Positions 60,307-64,000 of a DNA stretch of 64,000 nucleotides are shown piece after piece. The notes under the pieces were generated by a model, which saw only the letters and a list, made by a program, of their open reading frames with translations, had not been told where the DNA came from and ran no database searches. Origin of the DNA: DASUTB01 sp036374835 (GTDB lineage Bacteria; Actinomycetota; Actinomycetes; Jiangellales; Jiangellaceae); contig DASUTB010000035.1 in assembly GCA_036374835.1 (NCBI GenBank), positions 1-64,000 of the forward strand. Direction: 5' to 3'. The translations under genes and the position numbers were made by a program. The stretch's first letter is position 1. Each line of letters opens with the position of its first letter.

Positions 60307-61419
60307 TTATCGGGAGCGGCGAGCCCAGGTGTCGAGGCCGACTGCGATGCCGAGGACGAGACCGGTGACGATGAGCCGGATGGCCGGCGACGCTCCGAGC
60401 AGATCCAGCCCGTTGGCCAGCGACCCCACGACGAGCGCGCCGAGCAGCGCGGACCACACCGAGCCGCGACCGCCGAACAGGCTCGTCCCGCCGATCACCG
60501 CCGCGGCGATCGCGGTGAGCATGACGTCCGTGCCGCCCGAGGACTGGTTGACCGCGAGCAGCCGGGACGCGGCCAGGATGCCGCCGGTGACGGCGAGCAC
60601 CGAGGCGAGCGAGAACACCGCCATCCTGATGCGGTCCACCGCGATGCCGGCACGGCGGGCCGCCGACGCGTCGCTGCCGATGGCCACCGCGTGCCGGCCC
60701 AGCCGGGTCCGCCGCATGACGAGGTCCCCGATGCCGAGCAACACCAGAAACAGCACAACGGCGAGCGGCACCCCCCGATCCGCGTTGAACACCACGACGG
60801 CGATCACGGCCCCGGCGCTTCCCACCAGCCACGGCCAGGACCGCCGCAGGGTCGCCATGCCGTGCCGGGCCTGTACTGCGACGACTGCCACGGCGGCACC
60901 GCCGAACGCGGCGGCCAGCGCCCAACCGAGCTCCGGAGCGAGGAAAGTGCCGGCGATGGCCACGAGCGATGTGTCGTTGACGTTCACCGTGCCGGTGTCG
61001 CCGAGCACCAGAAGCAGCGCGCCCTGCCACGTGAGCAGTCCGGCCAGCGTGACGACGAACGAAGGCACGCCGACCCGCGTCACCATCGCGGCGTGCACCA
61101 GTCCGACGCACGCTCCGGTCGCCAGCCCGGCCAGGATCGCCAGGCCGGCCGGCCAGCCCGCCTTCACACTCAGCACGGCGACCACGGCGGCACCGAAACC
61201 CGACACCGCACCGACCGACAGGTCGATCTCGCCGATCAGCAGCACGAGCACGACCGCCACCGCGATCGCGCCGACGGCGACGATCTGCAGCATCAGGTTG
61301 GTCAGATTGACCGCGGACAGGAACCTCGGATTGAGCGCCGTCATCGCGATCCAGATCGCCGCGAGCGCCAGCGGAGGTGCCCAGCGTCCGAGCCTGGCCG
61401 GCGAGAGAACCGGGCTCAC
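60307..61419 (-). CDS. Ribose/xylose-type ABC transporter permease
   Basis: A 370-residue inner-membrane permease of the RbsC/XylH (BPD_transp_2) family with about ten membrane helices. Characteristic stretches are LLIGEIDLSVGAVSGFGAAV, RVGVPSFVVTLAGL, the cytoplasmic EAA-like RTRLGRHAVAIGSDASAARRAGI and IGGTSLFGGRGS. It imports a monosaccharide with a binding protein and an RbsA-like ATPase, but no ATPase gene is in the window. Its GTG overlaps the stop of the binding-protein gene by 4 bases (GTGA). The frame upstream to 61593 is antisense-type sequence within the binding-protein gene. Confidence 0.92.
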   Translation of the reverse strand: MSPVLSPARLGRWAPPLALAAIWIAMTALNPRFLSAVNLTNLMLQIVAVGAIAVAVVLVLLIGEIDLSVGAVSGFGAAVVAVLSVKAGWPAGLAILAGLATGACVGLVHAAMVTRVGVPSFVVTLAGLLTWQGALLLVLGDTGTVNVNDTSLVAIAGTFLAPELGWALAAAFGGAAVAVVAVQARHGMATLRRSWPWLVGSAGAVIAVVVFNADRGVPLAVVLFLVLLGIGDLVMRRTRLGRHAVAIGSDASAARRAGIAVDRIRMAVFSLASVLAVTGGILAASRLLAVNQSSGGTDVMLTAIAAAVIGGTSLFGGRGSVWSALLGALVVGSLANGLDLLGASPAIRLIVTGLVLGIAVGLDTWARRSR

Positions 61420-62492
61420 GGCGTCTCCCCCGCGGCCAGGCCTACGGTGGCGCATTCGGGCTCGAGCCCGTCGCACACCTCCTCCACTGACCAGAATCCG
61501 TCGCCCACGACCGTCCCGGCGATCGTTTCGCGGGTGACGAGCAAGGGCTCGAGCAGGAGCGCCGGAATCCGGTCGTAGCCGTTGTCGACCCACGTCGTGC
61601 GCACACCAGCGGGAATCTCCTCGTCACGAACCAGGCCGACCGCGAGTTCGGCGGCAACGCGCGCCTGCGTCCGGACCGCCTTGTACACGGTCATATGCTG
61701 CTCACCTACGAGGACGCGCCGGACGGCGGCCAGTTCGGCGTCCTGCCCGGTGACCGGTGGCAGCGGATCGAGACCGGCCGCCTTCATCGCCGCGATCGCC
61801 CCGGCGGCGATGCCGTCGTTGGCCGCGTAGACACCGGCGATCCGGTCGCGACCGAGCGTCGTCAGCGCCCGCTCCATCGCCTCCTGTGCCTGGTCCGGTG
61901 ACCAGTCCGGGATGTCGGCCTCCACCCCGATCTCCACGTCGGCGGCCGCGAGCACGGTGTTCGCACCGCGTCGGAACTGCGCGGCGTTGTCATCGGTCGG
62001 CGACCCGTTCAGCACGACGAGCACGCCGTCCGAGTCGCCGATCTCGTCGAGCAGCGCCTGCGCCTGCATCGCACCGACACGCTCGTTATCGAAGGTGATG
62101 TGGAACGTCACCGGGGCGTCGAGGACCAGCCGGTCGTAGGTGATCACCGGGACGCCGGCCTCCGCGGCATGCCGGACGATGACCGCGGCGGACGTGGAGT
62201 CAACCGGGTCGAGCACGAGAACGGCGGCGCCGTTCGTGATCGCCGCCTCGGCCTGCGCCTGCTGGCGGGACGCGCTCTGGCCCGCGTTGCTGGCCAGCGT
62301 CTCGCACTCGGCGCACAGTTCGGCGACCCGGCCGACGAACGCCGGCCGGTCATGCGACTCGTATCGGGCGGTCTTGCTCTCCGGCAGCAGCAGCGCGATC
62401 CGGCGCTCCGCGTCCGGACCGTCGCCGCAGGCCGTCCCCAGCATGCCGACCGCGATAGCCAGCGCCGCTGCGGCGGTACGGGCCCGGCTCAT
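61416..62492 (-). CDS. Sugar-binding lipoprotein (XylF/RbsB-like)
   Basis: A 358-residue periplasmic-binding-protein type I. The lipobox is GTAC with Cys22 lipidated. The mature domain starts RRIALLLPESKTARYESHD, matching xylose/multi-sugar binding proteins, with LVLDPVDSTSA and VPVITYDRLV in the first lobe and IAGVYAANDGIAAGAI with GQDAELAAV in the second. It probably binds a pentose or similar sugar. The start codons GTG (62495) and ATG (62492) both overlap the response regulator stop, so the gene is coupled to a two-component system as well as to the permease. Confidence 0.92.
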   Translation of the reverse strand: MSRARTAAAALAIAVGMLGTACGDGPDAERRIALLLPESKTARYESHDRPAFVGRVAELCAECETLASNAGQSASRQQAQAEAAITNGAAVLVLDPVDSTSAAVIVRHAAEAGVPVITYDRLVLDAPVTFHITFDNERVGAMQAQALLDEIGDSDGVLVVLNGSPTDDNAAQFRRGANTVLAAADVEIGVEADIPDWSPDQAQEAMERALTTLGRDRIAGVYAANDGIAAGAIAAMKAAGLDPLPPVTGQDAELAAVRRVLVGEQHMTVYKAVRTQARVAAELAVGLVRDEEIPAGVRTTWVDNGYDRIPALLLEPLLVTRETIAGTVVGDGFWSVEEVCDGLEPECATVGLAAGETP

Positions 62493-63187
62493 CACGTCGC
62501 CGTCGTGAACCGGTAGCCGGCGCGCGGTTCGGTGACGATCAGCTCCGGCTCGCCCGGGCGCTCGAGCTTGGCGCGCAACCGGGCGACGTAGACGCGGGTG
62601 TACTCGGTCTGCGTCTCGTACCCCGAGCCCCAGACTCGTCGCAACAGTTCGGCGTGGGTGACGAGCCGGCCCGGCTCGGACGCCAGCTCGCGCAGGAGTG
62701 CGTACTCCGTCGGGGTCAGGTGGACGCGCCGGCCCGCCTTGCTGACCGAGTGCGCGTCGAAGTCGATCACCAGATCCCCGACCTGGACGGTCGAGACGAC
62801 CGGACCGGCCGGCGCCGGGCGTGACCGGCGCAGCGTGGCCTGGATCCGGGCCAGCAGTTCCTCGATGCCGAACGGCTTGGTCAGGTAGTCGTCGGCGCCG
62901 AGATTGAGCGCACGTACCTTGTCGGTCTCGCCGCGCCGCGCGGACAGCACGATGATTCCGACGTCGGACCGCTCACGCACCGCCCGGCACAGGTCGAAGC
63001 CGTCCGCGCCGGGCAGCATCAGGTCGACGAGCACGATGTCCGGTGCCGATTCGGCGATCTGGTCGAGCACGTCGGAACCGTCCGTCGACACCATGACCCG
63101 GTGTCCGCGGGCGAGCAGGTTCGACCGCAACAGGTCGACGATGTTGCGATCGTCCTCAACGACGAGGATTCCGGTGCGTTCGTCCAT
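62492..63187 (-). CDS. OmpR/PhoB-family response regulator
   Basis: A 231-residue regulator. The receiver has ILVVEDDRNIVDLL, phospho-acceptor Asp55 in VLVDLMLPG and Lys in YLTKPFGIEE. The winged helix includes LTPTEYALLRELASEPGRLVTH, an extended recognition region with TEYTRVYVARLRAKLE, and TEPRAGYRF, a layout like KdpE. It lies 63 bases after the kinase gene and overlaps the sugar-binding protein gene. It probably induces sugar-use genes when the ligand is present. Confidence 0.94.
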   Translation of the reverse strand: MDERTGILVVEDDRNIVDLLRSNLLARGHRVMVSTDGSDVLDQIAESAPDIVLVDLMLPGADGFDLCRAVRERSDVGIIVLSARRGETDKVRALNLGADDYLTKPFGIEELLARIQATLRRSRPAPAGPVVSTVQVGDLVIDFDAHSVSKAGRRVHLTPTEYALLRELASEPGRLVTHAELLRRVWGSGYETQTEYTRVYVARLRAKLERPGEPELIVTEPRAGYRFTTAT

Positions 63188-63250
63188 AGTCGGGATATCT
63201 TGGCACGGGTCCGATCGCGATACTCATACGCGGGCTTAGCAGATCAGGCA

Positions 63251-64000
63251 TCAACTCGCCTCCGGATCGGGAGTTGGCGGCGCGGCCGGTTCGACCGGCA
63301 GGACAACGCGGAACGTCGTCGGCGATCCACCCAACAGCTCGCACGACCCGCCATGGGCCTCGGCGATGCCCCGCACGATGGTGAGACCGAGGCCGGCACC
63401 GCTGCTGCCGTCACCCCGGATGCGTGCATCGAAGATACGCTCGGCGACGTCGGCCGGTATGCCACCACCGTCATCGGTAACGCAGACCGCCACCGCACTA
63501 TCGTGGATCCGTTCGACGTTCACCCGAACGGTGCCGTTGCCGCCCCCATGGCGGACGGCGTTCTCCATCAGGTTGACGAACACCTGCTCCAGCCGGTCGT
63601 GGTCGGCCCAGATCGGCTCGAGATCGTCGGCCACCCGAAGCTGCACTCGTTCCCGGTCCGGAACACAGCTGTGCGCCGCCTCCAGCACCAGCCGCAGATC
63701 CGTCCAATCCCGCCGCAGCCGAAGCACGCCGGACTCGATCGCAGACGAGTCGAGCAGGTCGCCCACCAGCCGCTCCATACGGGCCGATTCGGATGTGATA
63801 GCGGTCAGGAACCGGTCGGTCGACTCGGCGTCCCACGTGAGATCTGGCTGTTGGAGTGTGGACGAGTACCCGCGGATGGCGGTCAACGGCGTGCGCAGCT
63901 CGTGGCTGAGCTGCAACAACAGCTCGTGCTGCAGCTGCTGAGATCGCCGGGCGGCCGCAGCCTCTCGCCGCGCGATCTCCAAACCCTCGCCCTCCAGAGC
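63251..64000 (-). CDS. Sensor histidine kinase (5' part beyond window)
   Basis: The visible 249 residues are the catalytic C-terminus of a histidine kinase; the frame continues off the right edge, so the sensor part is not seen. The H-box reads LQLSHELRTPLTAIRGYSS, followed by N-box FVNLMENAVRHGGGN, G1 VTDDGGGIPADV and G2 GSSGAGLGLTIVRGIAEAHGG. The Gly/Pro/Ala tail ends 63 bases before the response regulator gene. By operon position it should respond to the sugar bound by the downstream lipoprotein, or to the sugar directly. Confidence 0.93.
   Translation of the reverse strand, partial: ALEGEGLEIARREAAAARRSQQLQHELLLQLSHELRTPLTAIRGYSSTLQQPDLTWDAESTDRFLTAITSESARMERLVGDLLDSSAIESGVLRLRRDWTDLRLVLEAAHSCVPDRERVQLRVADDLEPIWADHDRLEQVFVNLMENAVRHGGGNGTVRVNVERIHDSAVAVCVTDDGGGIPADVAERIFDARIRGDGSSGAGLGLTIVRGIAEAHGGSCELLGGSPTTFRVVLPVEPAAPPTPDPEAS

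Noticed and set aside
1..64000. CRISPR arrays, tRNA or rRNA genes, insertion sequences
   Set aside because: No regularly spaced repeats, cloverleaf-type genes or transposase frames were found by reading. The 53-bp units are dispersed, not arrayed.

Overview
The window reads as high-GC Actinomycetota chromosome. Supporting signs are strong G/C bias at third codon positions, frequent GTG starts, a principal sigma factor with a long Lys/Ala/Ser-rich N-terminus, an MprA-MprB-PepD-like stress locus, a pyrG-NUDIX pair as in mycobacteria, a DUF1707 protein, giant LuxR-type (LAL) regulators and an actinobacterial-type LexA box. A Jiangellaceae- or Nocardioidaceae-like source is a guess. I see no tRNA, rRNA, CRISPR array or insertion sequence.

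Layout. 1-2604: a perfect LexA box at the left edge, an alpha/beta hydrolase, then an ECF42-type sigma factor with its DGPF/YciI partner. 3019-6870: a crotonase, then a leftward operon of response regulator, histidine kinase and an orphan TAXI-type binding lipoprotein. 7169-16356: a modular S1/coiled-coil protein, an acetamidase/formamidase and two tandem LAL regulators. 16428-21112: a 59-residue acidic ORF and a very large secreted subtilase. 21200-25349: a winged-helix regulator divergent from an overlapping ATP-grasp/CocE pair. 25400-31326: MFS transporter, stand-alone TOPRIM protein, GNAT, ABC exporter, DUF1707 protein and MarR regulator. 31498-37036: FAD oxidoreductase, serpin and TldD/TldE protease pair. 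37158-43489: thioredoxin-like protein, parvulin lipoprotein, Cys/Met-metabolism PLP enzyme, and a wall-recycling pair (serine hydrolase plus NamZ). 43793-51059: MMPL transporter, VapBC, principal sigma factor, HhH-GPD repair protein, universal stress protein and DNA polymerase IV. 51191-59239: MprA/MprB/PepD-like genes, LigB-type DNA ligase, NUDIX hydrolase and CTP synthase. 59386-64000: a uronate-dehydrogenase-like protein, and a leftward operon of histidine kinase (cut by the window end), response regulator, sugar-binding lipoprotein and ribose-type permease with no ATPase in view.

The most unusual signal is not a gene. A family of intergenic repeats begins with GAATGAYCAYG and in full form is 53 bp with an internal hairpin. 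It sits at the 3' ends of at least nine unrelated genes. In four of them (DNA polymerase IV, NamZ, LigB, NUDIX) the gene's own stop codon lies inside the repeat (GAA-TGA), so each protein ends in Glu. Two copies that differ at one base lie inverted between ligB and the NUDIX gene.

Two operons at opposite ends of the window independently couple a two-component system to a binding lipoprotein without a complete transporter, which suggests ligand sensing through the binding protein. The mprA-like and pepD-like genes share an 11-bp-spaced direct repeat upstream, consistent with control of both by the same response regulator.
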